Positions 32,252 through 39,894 of a stretch of 39,894 bases of DNA are shown here, one piece after another. The stretch is from a bacterium Ga0077546 (GTDB lineage Bacteria; Cyanobacteriota; Vampirovibrionia; Obscuribacterales; Obscuribacteraceae): the NCBI GenBank assembly GCA_001464165.1, contig LNEX01000202.1, forward strand, positions 1-39,894. Reading direction: 5' to 3'. The notes under the pieces are model-generated. The model was not told the origin of the DNA. It ran no database searches and worked only from the letters and a program-made list of their open reading frames with translations. The translations under genes were made by a program, and so were the position numbers. Position 1 is the first letter of the stretch. Each line of letters begins with the position of its first letter.

Positions 32252-33055
32252 TTAAAGCTGAGTTCCGGCTCTGTCTAGCTTGAAGCCTAGTTGATTGTCG
32301 AAAATTAGTTTGTCAACTTTGAAGGCGTCCGGGCTTACTTGCAGGTCGCCAGAAAAAGGCGAGCCGAACAAAATCACAAGATACATATTTAGTGATATCA
32401 ATAGTGATACCATGCTGGTCATGGCCATCTGTGCTTTGGCGTCAGTTAGTCCGAAGAAATAAGTGAAGACTATGGTCACTACTGCACCAATTACTAAGAC
32501 AATCCATTCAACAGCCGGTATGCCGTGTTGTGCCATATTCGTTCGAGCTCGGCGATAATCCCATACCTGACCTGTTTCTTGCACGGCAATGGGATAAATT
32601 GCTTTTTGATTTTCAGTAACAGGTTCAAAGCTCATAACTTCGGTCATTAGTTCTACTATGGCCTTTCTTGCTGTCTTACTGATTTTGCCATCAGCCATTG
32701 CCGGCCACTCTTCTGTGAGAATCTCTTTGACGTAGTCGTTGCATACAACTTGTACCTTGTGGCATTTCTCAGGGGGGAAACTGCGCGCTAAAAGAAAAAC
32801 ATCAGCTAAAGAATTAGCTTCTTGTTCAACAATTTCCCGGGCTGTCTGAAACTTGGTCATGGCATCGACCACAATTAGACCAAGTAAAACAGCATACATC
32901 GTGCCTACAACTGAGAGCAGATAGCCCCCGACTTCGTGGCAGCTTCTTAGCTTCTCTAGGTCAAAATATTTGCGCACAACCAAGAGGCCGAGCACAGAGA
33001 GCAGTGAGACACTAAAGATCAATATTGAACCAATGGCATACGAATCAAATTTCAT
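32252..33055 (-). CDS. DUF4239 (bestrophin-like) membrane protein
   Basis: The protein (267 residues) has N-terminal TM helices at about 6-27 and 45-65, with YLLSVVGTMYAVLLGLIVVDAMTKFQTAREIVEQEANSLADVF, then a soluble loop with LTEEWPAMADGK, and two C-terminal TM helices (IVLVIGAVVTIVFTYFFGL, AMTSMVSLLISLNMYLVILF). This is the pattern of DUF4239 proteins, which are distantly like bestrophin anion channels. Function is unknown. It lies downstream of a small membrane protein gene on the same strand. Confidence 0.82.
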   Translation of the reverse strand: MKFDSYAIGSILIFSVSLLSVLGLLVVRKYFDLEKLRSCHEVGGYLLSVVGTMYAVLLGLIVVDAMTKFQTAREIVEQEANSLADVFLLARSFPPEKCHKVQVVCNDYVKEILTEEWPAMADGKISKTARKAIVELMTEVMSFEPVTENQKAIYPIAVQETGQVWDYRRARTNMAQHGIPAVEWIVLVIGAVVTIVFTYFFGLTDAKAQMAMTSMVSLLISLNMYLVILFGSPFSGDLQVSPDAFKVDKLIFDNQLGFKLDRAGTQL

Positions 33056-33158
33056 ATGCCTAGTTTCCTAGGAAATTCGATTTTGTTCAACTGCTATTGG
33101 TTCAGCCAGTTACTGATTTTAGTTCACTAGTTTTGGCGCAACTAGTTTTGGCGTGATT

Positions 33159-33314
33159 TTAGTTCGAATCACCGAGGCGCTCAAACGAATGCAAAACTTT
33201 GGTCGCGAAATCAAGCAGACCGTGTCCGAAGCCAGTTATTTCATCGTGAGCCACGGTGAGCAGGAAGACCGCCCCTAGAGTCAGCACTACCAGATAGAAA
33301 AACATTACAGCCAT
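33159..33314 (-). CDS. Small single-TM protein
   Basis: The 51-residue protein begins MAVMFFYLVVLTLGAVFLLTVA (one TM helix), then a short polar helix ending HSFERLGDSN. The chosen start (33314) has GGAGAG five bases upstream; a longer frame starts at 33347 without such a site. It is about 100 bases upstream of the DUF4239 gene on the same strand and could be its partner. No family is recognised. Confidence 0.55.
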   Translation of the reverse strand: MAVMFFYLVVLTLGAVFLLTVAHDEITGFGHGLLDFATKVLHSFERLGDSN

Positions 33315-33485
33315 GGGCTCTCCGTTCAAAATTATTTGAATCAGCACTTTGGAAGCTAAAGCTCTAGCGTTCCTTATTGCCCTGCTAGTATCTTTTCAAG
33401 TGGTTAAAGGTAAGGTTAAGAGATTGCCTTACTGTGTCTCCTGTAACCATAAGTCTGTCTAATGTTTTAGTATTCAGTTGCTTTA

Positions 33486-33656
33486 CTAGTGTTTGCAGCC
33501 AGGGCCGTGGCCGTGCCCTTTATGTGCGTCGTTCGTCTCAATAGTGCTATTGGATGGGCTATGGGAGTGAGCGAGAAAACTGCCATGAGTAAGCTTTCGA
33601 TTCAATAAGTGCGTTCCTACCAGTAACAAGTTGCCTACTGATATTAAAGGAAGTTC
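33486..33656 (-). pseudogene. Frameshifted C-terminus of the MerC-like protein
   Basis: This 56-codon frame continues the gene at 33644-33970 after a one-base frame change. It reads ELPLISVGNLLLVGTHLLNRKL, a MerC-type last TM helix, then a His-rich tail (SFLAHSHS, HKGHGHGPGCKH) and TAG. Adding one T to the TTTT run at about 33656-33659 joins both frames into one plausible protein. The His-rich tail suggests metal binding. Confidence 0.75.
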
Positions 33657-33970
33657 AAAATTGGCACTGCAGCCACAAGCGCTAGACCAATAATTAGGCC
33701 TGCCAGAGCAATTGGTTTTTTGTGCTCTCTATACCCAGGAATGATTGCGAAAATAGCGAAGCCTACAATGAAGGCAATGAGAACGTTTTCGGTCGTTTCG
33801 CTTTGTAGCCACTGCCACTTCATACCTATAAATGGAATAGCCGCAACGACAAAAGGCATGGCCAAGCAATGAATGAGGCAAAGCACAGAAGCGAAAATGC
33901 CCAGGTTGTCGAGGGAGAGAATGGCCTTCTCTGCCGCTTCTTCTGCTTTTAGAGAGTCTAGTTCGGGCAT
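33644..33970 (-). CDS. MerC-domain membrane protein (frame-broken at C-terminus)
   Basis: The protein (108 residues as read) has MerC features: FASVLCLIHCLAMPFVVAAIPF with the paired Cys in the first helix, then IAFIVGFAIFAIIPGYREHKKPIALAGLIIGLALVAAVPI. MerC is an inner-membrane Hg(II)-transport protein; cyanobacterial and Bacteroidetes relatives often sit beside a Fur-family gene and may handle Zn or other metals. The frame ends early at NFL; the fourth helix and a His-rich tail lie in the next frame (33486-33656). It is 144 bases downstream of the Fur/Zur gene on the same strand. Confidence 0.82.
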   Translation of the reverse strand: MPELDSLKAEEAAEKAILSLDNLGIFASVLCLIHCLAMPFVVAAIPFIGMKWQWLQSETTENVLIAFIVGFAIFAIIPGYREHKKPIALAGLIIGLALVAAVPILNFL

Positions 33971-34040
33971 CAGATTATCCGTCTGCAGTTGGAGTGCTTG
34001 CGTTTTGGTAATTGGTTTACTAAAGTAGTTTTTCTAGCAA

Positions 34041-34125
34041 TTGCTTTCTAGCGCTGTTTTCCTTCAGAGCTGCCCTTCTTCTAGCGCTGCCCTTTTTTTT
34101 ACGCTGCACTTCTTCTAACGCTTAC
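34041..34125. repeat. Imperfect short repeats between the Fur gene and MerC gene
   Basis: Degenerate units related to CTTCTTCTAGCGCTGCCCTT recur three or four times with a T8 run inside. The last unit overlaps the end of the Fur gene. It could be a slippage-prone stretch; no coding or hairpin function is clear. Confidence 0.5.
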
Positions 34126-34552
34126 GTTGGCTGCCGCTGCAATCATTGCAAAGACCAAAGATTTCGAGCACATGACCCTTTACCTGAAAACCATAATTCG
34201 AGCGAATACTATCTTCAAATTGTTCGATCAAGCATTCATCAAGATGCAGGCTCTTGCGGCAAGACTCGCAGACCAGATGGTGATGATGCTCACCAGGGCG
34301 AACTAGTTCGTAGCGCCTCTCGCCATCTCCGAGTTGCACCGCTTGGACTAGGCCTTGGCCAACTAGAGATTCGAGCGAACGATAAACCGTTGTCAGGCCA
34401 GGAGCCTTGGGGTCTTCAGTTCGCATTAGACCATGAATATCTTGGGCACTAGTCATATCGTGAGCACGCTCAAGATACTCAAGGACTTTTCGGGCACCCT
34501 TGGTCAGCTTTTGGCCGGGGTTAATAGTTAAACCGTGTTTATGCTCTACCAT
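34115..34552 (-). CDS. Fur/Zur-family metalloregulator
   Basis: The protein (145 residues) has the winged-helix N-terminus (LTKGARKVLEYLERAHDMTSAQDIHGLM, LTTVYRSLESLVGQGLV) and the metal-binding C-terminus (GEHHHHLVCESCRKSLHLDEC, ...LCNDCSG). The two CxxC pairs (CESC, CNDC) form the structural zinc site. It represses uptake or efflux genes when loaded with metal; Zur or Fur cannot be told apart from sequence alone. The MerC gene downstream on the same strand suggests a zinc/mercury-related regulon. A clear operator was not found upstream. The short Arg/Lys tail and stop lie inside the repeat region. Confidence 0.92.
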   Translation of the reverse strand: MVEHKHGLTINPGQKLTKGARKVLEYLERAHDMTSAQDIHGLMRTEDPKAPGLTTVYRSLESLVGQGLVQAVQLGDGERRYELVRPGEHHHHLVCESCRKSLHLDECLIEQFEDSIRSNYGFQVKGHVLEIFGLCNDCSGSQRKR

Positions 34553-34618
34553 TATTAAAGGATAGCAGAAACGTCATAGATCAACTTATTGCCGAGTTTA
34601 TCTTAGTATTGAATCAAG

Positions 34619-35311
34619 TCAGCAAATGCTAATTTTGCGCAGGCCATACCCTACTTCAGGAATGGTTGTGATAATTGACAGCGATTGATCTTGGCTGTCG
34701 TCAAGTTTTGTGCGTAAAGCGGTGATTGTTTCTAACAGCGATTCTGCCGTCGCCTTAATACCGGGCTTTGAAAGGCGCTGAAGAAGCGCTTCTGTGCTCA
34801 GTTCTTCATCTGGGCGCAGCATGAAGTATTCAAGTAAATCAAACTCTTTTGCCTGCAGCTGAACTTTGGCACCACTCTTGGTGACGATACGTTTGACTAA
34901 ATCAATTTCTATAGCGCCGTTGGCAATTATGTTAGAAAGTTTGTTGGGTGGCCGTCTTAGCAACGCGCGCAGGCGTGCTGATAGTTCCTTAAGGTTAAAG
35001 GGTTTTGTTAAATAATCATCGACCCCAGCGTCAAAACCCTGCTCTTTCTCTGTAATTTCGGTTCGACCGGTGAGCATAATCACAGGTGCTTTGCCTTTAG
35101 TGTCTCTATATTTGCGGCAAATCTCAGGCCCTGAAAGACCTCCGGGTAGGTGCCAATCGAGAATAATTAAATCGAACTTGCCTTTGCGTAGAACTTCCCA
35201 GCCTTCTGTGCCGTCATGCACAATTTCTACAGAGTAGCCGTCGGCCGATAGCCAGTCCTTGACCATTTCTGTCAAGTCTTTATCATCTTCCACAAAGAGG
35301 ATCTTAGCCAT
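34619..35311 (-). CDS. OmpR-type response regulator
   Basis: The receiver domain (about 1-115) has the acidic pair EDD at its N-terminus, the phospho-acceptor Asp in LIILDWHLPGG, the conserved Thr of MLTGRT and Lys in DDYLTKPFNLKEL. A winged-helix DNA-binding domain follows (VQLQAKEFDLLEYFMLRP ... IITTIPEVGYGLRK). The ATG at 35311 with GGAG five bases upstream fits the family start; a longer frame to 35341 is disfavoured. It is divergent from the histidine kinase gene (116 bases) and probably its partner. The recognition helix (ATAESLLETITALRTKL) differs from the usual pattern, so the target sites may be unusual. Confidence 0.93.
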   Translation of the reverse strand: MAKILFVEDDKDLTEMVKDWLSADGYSVEIVHDGTEGWEVLRKGKFDLIILDWHLPGGLSGPEICRKYRDTKGKAPVIMLTGRTEITEKEQGFDAGVDDYLTKPFNLKELSARLRALLRRPPNKLSNIIANGAIEIDLVKRIVTKSGAKVQLQAKEFDLLEYFMLRPDEELSTEALLQRLSKPGIKATAESLLETITALRTKLDDSQDQSLSIITTIPEVGYGLRKISIC

Positions 35312-35427
35312 TTCGCTCCGACAACTTAAGGTGTATATCAAATTCGCTGTCTAAGAATATACGACGGTCTCAATCGTTTCAAGTAAACTTGTCAGGTTAC
35401 GTATCTGAATAAGGCGCCCGGTTCGAA

Positions 35428-37251
35428 ATGCGGCTCTCTCTGGCAGCCAAAGGTTTAATACTCGTGGCAATTCCTCTTTGCTTCGAGCTAGCTTTTGTCG
35501 TGGTTTTGGTAGATTTGCAAAGGCAAGCAGAGGCTGAGTCTGCCATAGCCTTGCGCTCTAAGAAAGTAGCGCAGGGAATAGCCGCTCTCACCCATGATCT
35601 TTTTGCATTATGGCAGACTATTTATAATACGACCAGAACTCAATGGCGTGCTACTGGCCGTTTTGACCAGAGCTACAAACCGGGAGTGGCGAAGCTGCTA
35701 TCTGGATACAATGAACTTGTTGAACTGACTCCGGATGACCTCGAAATCAATCGCCGACTGAGAGTTTCACGTTCGACCTTACTAAGTGCTGAACTAATTC
35801 TTGATGCCATGATGAAGCGGCTTAATGCCCACGATGGCAGTCAGTTTTTCACCGATGAAGTTCTGGCCATTAAGCAGATTCAGTCGACTTTTCACGCGCT
35901 GATAGAGCAGAATCATGAGCTAGAGGCCGTCTTTAGAAAGCAAAATAGTGAGAAAAATAGCAACCGCCAGATTGAGCTAAGGCAGAGGATATTGACTGTG
36001 GCTACCTTTGCTGCCATCGTCAATGTTTTGCTGAGCATTGCTGTTGCTGTATTCCTGCTCAAAGACGTTGTTGGACGCTTACGACTGCTCCAAGATAATG
36101 CTTCAAGATTGGCTACAGGTAAGCAACTTAGTGCCCCCTTGCAAGGTAGCGATGAGATCGCTGAAGTTGATAGAGTTTTTCGCAGAATGGCCCGCGCCTT
36201 AACTGAATCGAATCACAAAGAGAGGGCCGTAATCGAAAATGCTCTTGATACCATTTGTGCCATTGATAAAGACGGTCGCTTTAGCACGGCAAATCCCGCT
36301 AGTTTTAAGCTCTTTGGCCTTGAACCAGAAGATCTTATCGGCACACGAGTTGTGGATGCCATTGCTGAAGAAGACAAAGCGAGAATGCTCTTGTGGATCA
36401 CCGAGTTGCGTGAGAGAAAAGAGCGCGTGCCGAGCCAATCTGAGCGCGAAAAGGAATTTCGTGTGCGTCGCCGCAACGGCAGCATAGTAGATACCCTCTG
36501 GAGTGGTCACTGGTCAGAAGAAGAACTGTCTTTGTTTGTGGTCATTCACGACATGACTGATCGCAAAGAACTAGAGCGTGCCAAGCAAGAGCTTGTGGCT
36601 ATGCTTACTCATGACCTGCGCTCACCGCTTACAACCATTCAAGGCATGATTGAAATGGCTCAGGCCGGAATGCTTGGTGAGCTCAATGAGAGAGGTGTGC
36701 GCTTGACTAACTCTGCTGAACGCAACAGCTCGCGCATGCTCAGCCTTATCAACGACCTGCTTGATATTGAAAAGATCAAATCGGGCACCATGGCTCTAGA
36801 AAAAGAGACAGTGAGCTTGAGCGCTTTGTTTGCTGATGTTAAGGCTAATGTCTCTGACTGGACTGCTGTGAACGGTATCGTTATTGAGTGCAGAGAGACG
36901 AGATTAAGTGTCTTGGCCGATAGAGAGAAAATTAGCAGGGTGATTTTTAACCTGGTCTCAAACGCAATTAAATTTTCACCCCCAGGCGGGCGCATAGAGC
37001 TTTCTGCCACTGCCAAGAGCGAGTTTGTGGAGATCACAGTGTCAGATCAGGGCCCTGGCATGCCACCAGAAATGGTATCGTCAATATTTGAGCGTTTCCA
37101 GCAAGGTACAGGCTCTGCTCATAAGGGCAAGGGCGGCTCAGGTCTGGGGTTGGCTATCTGCAAAGAAATAGTTACCTTACACGGCGGTAAAATTTGGGTA
37201 ACAACAGAAGAAGGCAAAGGCAGTCAGTTTCACTTTACTGTTGAAGGTTAG
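35428..37251 (+). CDS. Membrane sensor histidine kinase with PAS domain
   Basis: The protein (607 residues) has a TM helix at about 9-30, a helical sensor region (about 40-180), and a second TM helix (VATFAAIVNVLLSIAVAVFLL, about 191-211). A HAMP-like linker (about 212-265) and a PAS domain (about 268-385: NALDTICAIDKDGRFSTAN) precede the HisKA domain with MLTHDLRSPLTTIQG (phospho-acceptor His) and an ATPase domain with NLVSNAIKFSPPGG, DQGPGMPPE and GSGLGLAICKEIV. It is divergent from the response regulator gene and very probably its partner. The signal is unknown. A hairpin terminator follows. Confidence 0.95.
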   Translation: MRLSLAAKGLILVAIPLCFELAFVVVLVDLQRQAEAESAIALRSKKVAQGIAALTHDLFALWQTIYNTTRTQWRATGRFDQSYKPGVAKLLSGYNELVELTPDDLEINRRLRVSRSTLLSAELILDAMMKRLNAHDGSQFFTDEVLAIKQIQSTFHALIEQNHELEAVFRKQNSEKNSNRQIELRQRILTVATFAAIVNVLLSIAVAVFLLKDVVGRLRLLQDNASRLATGKQLSAPLQGSDEIAEVDRVFRRMARALTESNHKERAVIENALDTICAIDKDGRFSTANPASFKLFGLEPEDLIGTRVVDAIAEEDKARMLLWITELRERKERVPSQSEREKEFRVRRRNGSIVDTLWSGHWSEEELSLFVVIHDMTDRKELERAKQELVAMLTHDLRSPLTTIQGMIEMAQAGMLGELNERGVRLTNSAERNSSRMLSLINDLLDIEKIKSGTMALEKETVSLSALFADVKANVSDWTAVNGIVIECRETRLSVLADREKISRVIFNLVSNAIKFSPPGGRIELSATAKSEFVEITVSDQGPGMPPEMVSSIFERFQQGTGSAHKGKGGSGLGLAICKEIVTLHGGKIWVTTEEGKGSQFHFTVEG

Positions 37252-37299
37252 ATTTCAACCTTAGCTAAAATCTAAATTTCGATTTTTGAATGGTAGCCC

Positions 37300-37347
37300 C
37301 AAATAGCTAAACCAGCGATTCTAGGTTAGAAAGCTATTTGTTTTTTT
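37300..37347 (+). terminator. Terminator of the histidine kinase gene
   Basis: The stem CAAATAG-CTAAACC / GGTTAG-AAAG-CTATTTG (with one bulge) has a 10-base loop and is followed by seven T. It overlaps the last codons of the convergent 712-residue gene, so it may act for both strands. Confidence 0.65.
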
Positions 37348-39472
37348 CAGCAAGCGAAAGCTCATGTCTTAATTCGCGCATACTGGCATCAGCTTCTTTG
37401 TATGCTTGTCCTGGTCTGCCCGCCCTCAGGCGCTCATAGGCGGCAATAGCCTTTCTGGCATCTACGCTATCGACTTTGGAACCAAGTTGTAAGTCGCCAA
37501 CCCAGCTAGAGGCTAGTGCATTGGCTAAATTGCCTAATTGCGCATCAAATTCTTTGGGCGATGCTGTTTGCTTCAAAGCTTCTGCTCGCGCCATCCATGT
37601 CTCACCACTAGGCGGCCGCGTGGCTGCATAGGCTTGTTCGATTGTCATTGGCTTGCTGATGAAGTCGCGCGAATTACCCCACTGGCCATCAATTTTTACT
37701 AGCCTGGTTTTAGGATCGTAGTCGACAATATTGACCACATGATGATCGGCTAGAATTTTCTCAGTTGAAAGCGGCCCGGAGAGTGGGTTGTTTCGCAGGG
37801 TGCTAACAAGTGGTTCGCTATTGACTCTAACGAATAGTGTGGCGAAGAGCGGCCCTTTTTCTGTCTCGCGTAGGTGCTTAAGTTTCTCGGCGAAGTCTTC
37901 TATCGATGTTATACCCGTGGCCAGGTTGTGCTCACTGTCTCGCTCTTGCTCAGCGTGATTAATGATAAACATCTCTGGCTGCCACTTCTTGGTGAACTGT
38001 TCGTTGATGCGCATCATATTATTCATGTAGCCAGCCATGCCCGGGCCCTTATCTAGCTCTTGGGGGCGACCGTGTGAATAGTCGACTAGTGACTCACCAC
38101 TATCGAAGGGGCCAGTAGCTTGCTTCTGATAGTAGTGAACATCGCCTGGTGGCATCTTACGCAGATTTTCTTGATTGTAGAAAGCCGAGATGGCAGCAGT
38201 TTGAAAAACTTGGCTGGTGTATGAGCGCACCCATGAGCCACTCTTAGCGTTAAGGGCAGCGTCTCCGTGTGCTCTTAGATTGGTTTCTTCCATTGTCACG
38301 CTAGTGCCATCTTTTGTGGTAAATCGTCCTTCACTAGCAACTTGCGAAAGAATATCTGTCACTGTGGATGGTTCTTTGGCATAAAGTCTGTTTTCTATAG
38401 TCGTAATTTGGCAGGTGCCGTACTTGCCTTGGTCGTTTGATGTAGGCTCAGCAGCATTGGCCATGGCACCGTTCACAAGCCTTACTCGCTCTCTTTGCGA
38501 TAGCGGCACATTGCCTTTTAGCTCTAATATATGAGCCAGGTCACGGTAGGTGCTGGCTACTTCTTCACTGCTGATACCGTCTCTTTTGGCTCGGGTCTCA
38601 AAAGTCTGCATGTCACGCTTTAGTTTTTCTCTTTCATTCGGCAGCACTACTTTTTCAGTGATCAAGCGCTCTAGGCCAGCTTTCTCTTCTGCCACGCTCT
38701 TGGGAGCGGGAGGCTCAGGTTTGTCACTGCTAATTAGGCGACCATCGGCGCTGCGCACAACAGTAAACTTGTCGGCTGCTTTAGGGCCAAAGTGCTCTTC
38801 TTTGTAGCTGTCATCAGCTTTGCCAGTAAAGCTGCGCTCAAAGCCGCTGCCGTCTGGTCTGGTTACTTTTACTTTGCCGTCTTCAGTAATTGTATAAAGC
38901 GACTTGCCAGTATCAGTTAGAACAACAGCACCATCTGCGGTGTGGCCCTGCATTCTGATTATTTCACCGGCTTTAACTGTTGCTGTTTGGGGTGAATCGC
39001 TTGTTGCTAACTTTATGAAATTGAGTTCGTAGATTTCTTTGGCGTGTTGCTTAATTTGTTCAGCGCTGGCGCCTGACCCTAAATGCTGGGCAGCAATTTC
39101 CATCACCGATTGCTCTGTGGTGGTCTTGATTTCAGCTGGCTTCACATTGATCTTTATAAATTCGCCAACGGCAGCTTCTTCGGTTTTGATTCCGGCAATT
39201 TTTATAAATACAGGGCCTTCTTGCTCGGTACTTTTGGAGCCTGTGGCTTTTTCCGGATGTTCTTCTACTTTTGCATCAGGAAAACCCATGGCCTTAACAG
39301 CGCCAGAGTCTTTGCCCTGGGCCAATGCGCCATTCCATTCGGCAGCATTGCGCCTCAGGTCTTGAGCCTGGTTGGCAAGTGATTGGGGCTTTTCGGCCGA
39401 GTCGTATCCAGCGCCGTCTTTGGGCACTTCTGCTGGTTTGTGTTTGCCGTCGCTCGTGTCTGCCTGTCCCAC
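37334..39472 (-). CDS. Large protein with papain-like Cys/His/Asp pattern and LysM-like segment
   Basis: The protein (712 residues) begins with a disordered, charged N-terminus and shows no signal peptide. A LysM-like stretch (about 112-176) and a basic/beta segment (190-240) follow. The region NDQGKYGTCQITTIENRL puts Gln348 six residues before Cys354, as in papain (Q19/C25), and DHHVVNIVDYDPKTRLVKIDGQWG supplies His578 and Asp595 in the order expected for His159/Asn175, with Trp nearby. This suggests a papain-like cysteine peptidase or a related transglutaminase-type fold, about 330-600. The C-terminal 110 residues are helical. There is no relative I recognise. It is convergent with the histidine kinase, sharing its terminator. 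Confidence 0.65.
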   Translation of the reverse strand: MGQADTSDGKHKPAEVPKDGAGYDSAEKPQSLANQAQDLRRNAAEWNGALAQGKDSGAVKAMGFPDAKVEEHPEKATGSKSTEQEGPVFIKIAGIKTEEAAVGEFIKINVKPAEIKTTTEQSVMEIAAQHLGSGASAEQIKQHAKEIYELNFIKLATSDSPQTATVKAGEIIRMQGHTADGAVVLTDTGKSLYTITEDGKVKVTRPDGSGFERSFTGKADDSYKEEHFGPKAADKFTVVRSADGRLISSDKPEPPAPKSVAEEKAGLERLITEKVVLPNEREKLKRDMQTFETRAKRDGISSEEVASTYRDLAHILELKGNVPLSQRERVRLVNGAMANAAEPTSNDQGKYGTCQITTIENRLYAKEPSTVTDILSQVASEGRFTTKDGTSVTMEETNLRAHGDAALNAKSGSWVRSYTSQVFQTAAISAFYNQENLRKMPPGDVHYYQKQATGPFDSGESLVDYSHGRPQELDKGPGMAGYMNNMMRINEQFTKKWQPEMFIINHAEQERDSEHNLATGITSIEDFAEKLKHLRETEKGPLFATLFVRVNSEPLVSTLRNNPLSGPLSTEKILADHHVVNIVDYDPKTRLVKIDGQWGNSRDFISKPMTIEQAYAATRPPSGETWMARAEALKQTASPKEFDAQLGNLANALASSWVGDLQLGSKVDSVDARKAIAAYERLRAGRPGQAYKEADASMRELRHELSLAEKNK

Positions 39473-39741
39473 GGAATGAGCCTTTAGGTACTTTTGTTCT
39501 CGGGAAAGTGGTTTTAACTGGTCGCAACTATTTATATACCCTTCTGAAATGATTTCTCGACGGGCTTATGTTTGGTCTTTTGTCTAGCCTCGTATCTAGC
39601 GTAGGGCCACTTGGCGGTGCTCTAAGTGGCACCCGCGCGTGCTTGACATTGGTGATGTTGCAAATTTGAAGCAAAGCTAAGCTGATTACGGCTTTGCTCT
39701 TCTTAGTCGCTTGCCCGGCATGTTAGACTGATTATCTTGTC
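39473..39741. other. Region between the papain-like gene and tRNA-Val
   Basis: No gene is seen. A weak GCCACTT...AAGTGGC hairpin (39606-39630) and an AGCAAAGC...GCTTTGCT hairpin (39670-39698) are present; the second is followed by CTTCTT and could be a weak terminator. TTGACA at 39643-39648 has no matching -10. The tRNA promoter should lie in the last 60 bases but is not clear. Confidence 0.35.
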
Positions 39742-39813
39742 GGGCGATTAGCTCAATGGTGGAGCACCTCGTTTACACCGAGGGGGTTGGGAGTTCGAGT
39801 CTCTCATCGCCCA
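39742..39813 (+). tRNA. tRNA-Val (anticodon TAC)
   Basis: A complete cloverleaf folds: acceptor GGGCGAT/ATCGCCC, D-arm GCTC/GAGC, anticodon stem CCTCG/CGAGG with loop TTTACAC (anticodon TAC, decoding GTA/GTG valine codons), and T-arm with loop TTCGAGT. The discriminator is A and CCA is not encoded. The following bases (to 39894) hold a CTTTTCC/GGAAAAG hairpin but no clear integrase or gene. Confidence 0.93.
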
Positions 39814-39894
39814 AGACTTTCGGGACTTTGGAAAAACCCATCCCAACAATATCCCAACTTTTCCCCGGAAAAGATTGGCATGATAAGAAAACGT

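Noticed and set aside
33640..33662. Programmed -1 frameshift in the MerC gene
   Set aside because: The site is not a good slippery heptamer and no clear stimulatory structure follows; a one-base indel in the T run is simpler.
34041..34125. CRISPR-like repeat array
   Set aside because: Units are short, imperfect, directly adjacent and without spacers of constant size.
35311..35341. Extended N-terminus of the response regulator
   Set aside because: The internal ATG has GGAG at five bases and the receiver domain begins just after it.
39814..39894. Integration site beside tRNA-Val
   Set aside because: No integrase or repeated tRNA 3' end is visible inside the window, so an attachment site cannot be supported.

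Overview
The window looks like a chromosomal segment from a non-photosynthetic member of the Cyanobacteria/Melainabacteria (Vampirovibrionophyceae) lineage, possibly the Obscuribacterales. This is an inference from memory and no search was run. It rests on a tandem-GNAT protein that resembles a cyanobacterial family, the rpsL-rpsG-fusA block, many eukaryote-like Ser/Thr kinases, long Pro/Gln-rich or linker-rich proteins, a divergent PAP2 protein, and the absence of any photosynthesis gene. No phage, IS element or CRISPR array was seen.

Layout. 1-1592: the end of a DUF1501 protein and a small conserved-looking protein. 1751-5171: translation block on the minus strand, rpsL-rpsG with its own terminator, then fusA with its own. 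5489-6584: a tandem GNAT protein split over two frames. 6691-9749: smpB and a secreted GHL10-type glycosyl hydrolase. 9967-12222: a secreted unknown, a zinc metallopeptidase-like protein and a tandem ribbon-helix-helix-like protein. 12622-16010: minus-strand operon acyl-CoA dehydrogenase, two-TM protein, prenyl diphosphate synthase, divergent PAP2; its first and third genes are broken. 16305-21312: tight plus-strand operon of an S66 muropeptidase, a degenerate S66 paralogue, and two membrane Ser/Thr kinases of matching architecture. 21309-26255: minus-strand operon of an oligopeptide ABC ATPase, NnrE-NnrD, a TonB-TPR lipoprotein and a soluble Ser/Thr kinase. 26374-30076: a small unknown, a secreted CX5R phosphatase, a channel-plus-RCK protein without the usual filter, and an orphan HypD homologue. 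30086-33970: Yip1-like and DUF4239-like membrane proteins, small unknowns, a short tandem repeat, and a frameshifted MerC protein. 34115-37251: a Fur/Zur-type regulator and a divergent two-component pair. 37334-39813: a 712-residue protein with a papain-like Cys/His/Asp pattern, then tRNA-Val(TAC).

Main observations. (1) The S66 / pseudo-S66 / kinase / kinase operon is the best candidate for an undescribed system: possibly cell-wall fragment handling joined to phospho-signalling. (2) Several normally conserved genes are broken: a prenyl synthase missing its second Asp-rich motif, an acyl-CoA dehydrogenase missing its N-terminal YGG region, an ABC ATPase missing about eleven residues before Walker B, and frameshifts in MerC and tandem GNAT. 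These are either assembly errors or real decay and need read-level checking. (3) The orphan HypD lacks a catalytic cysteine, and the channel lacks TVGYGD. (4) Two leaderless-looking peptidase-like proteins and a tandem RHH protein may be lineage-specific.
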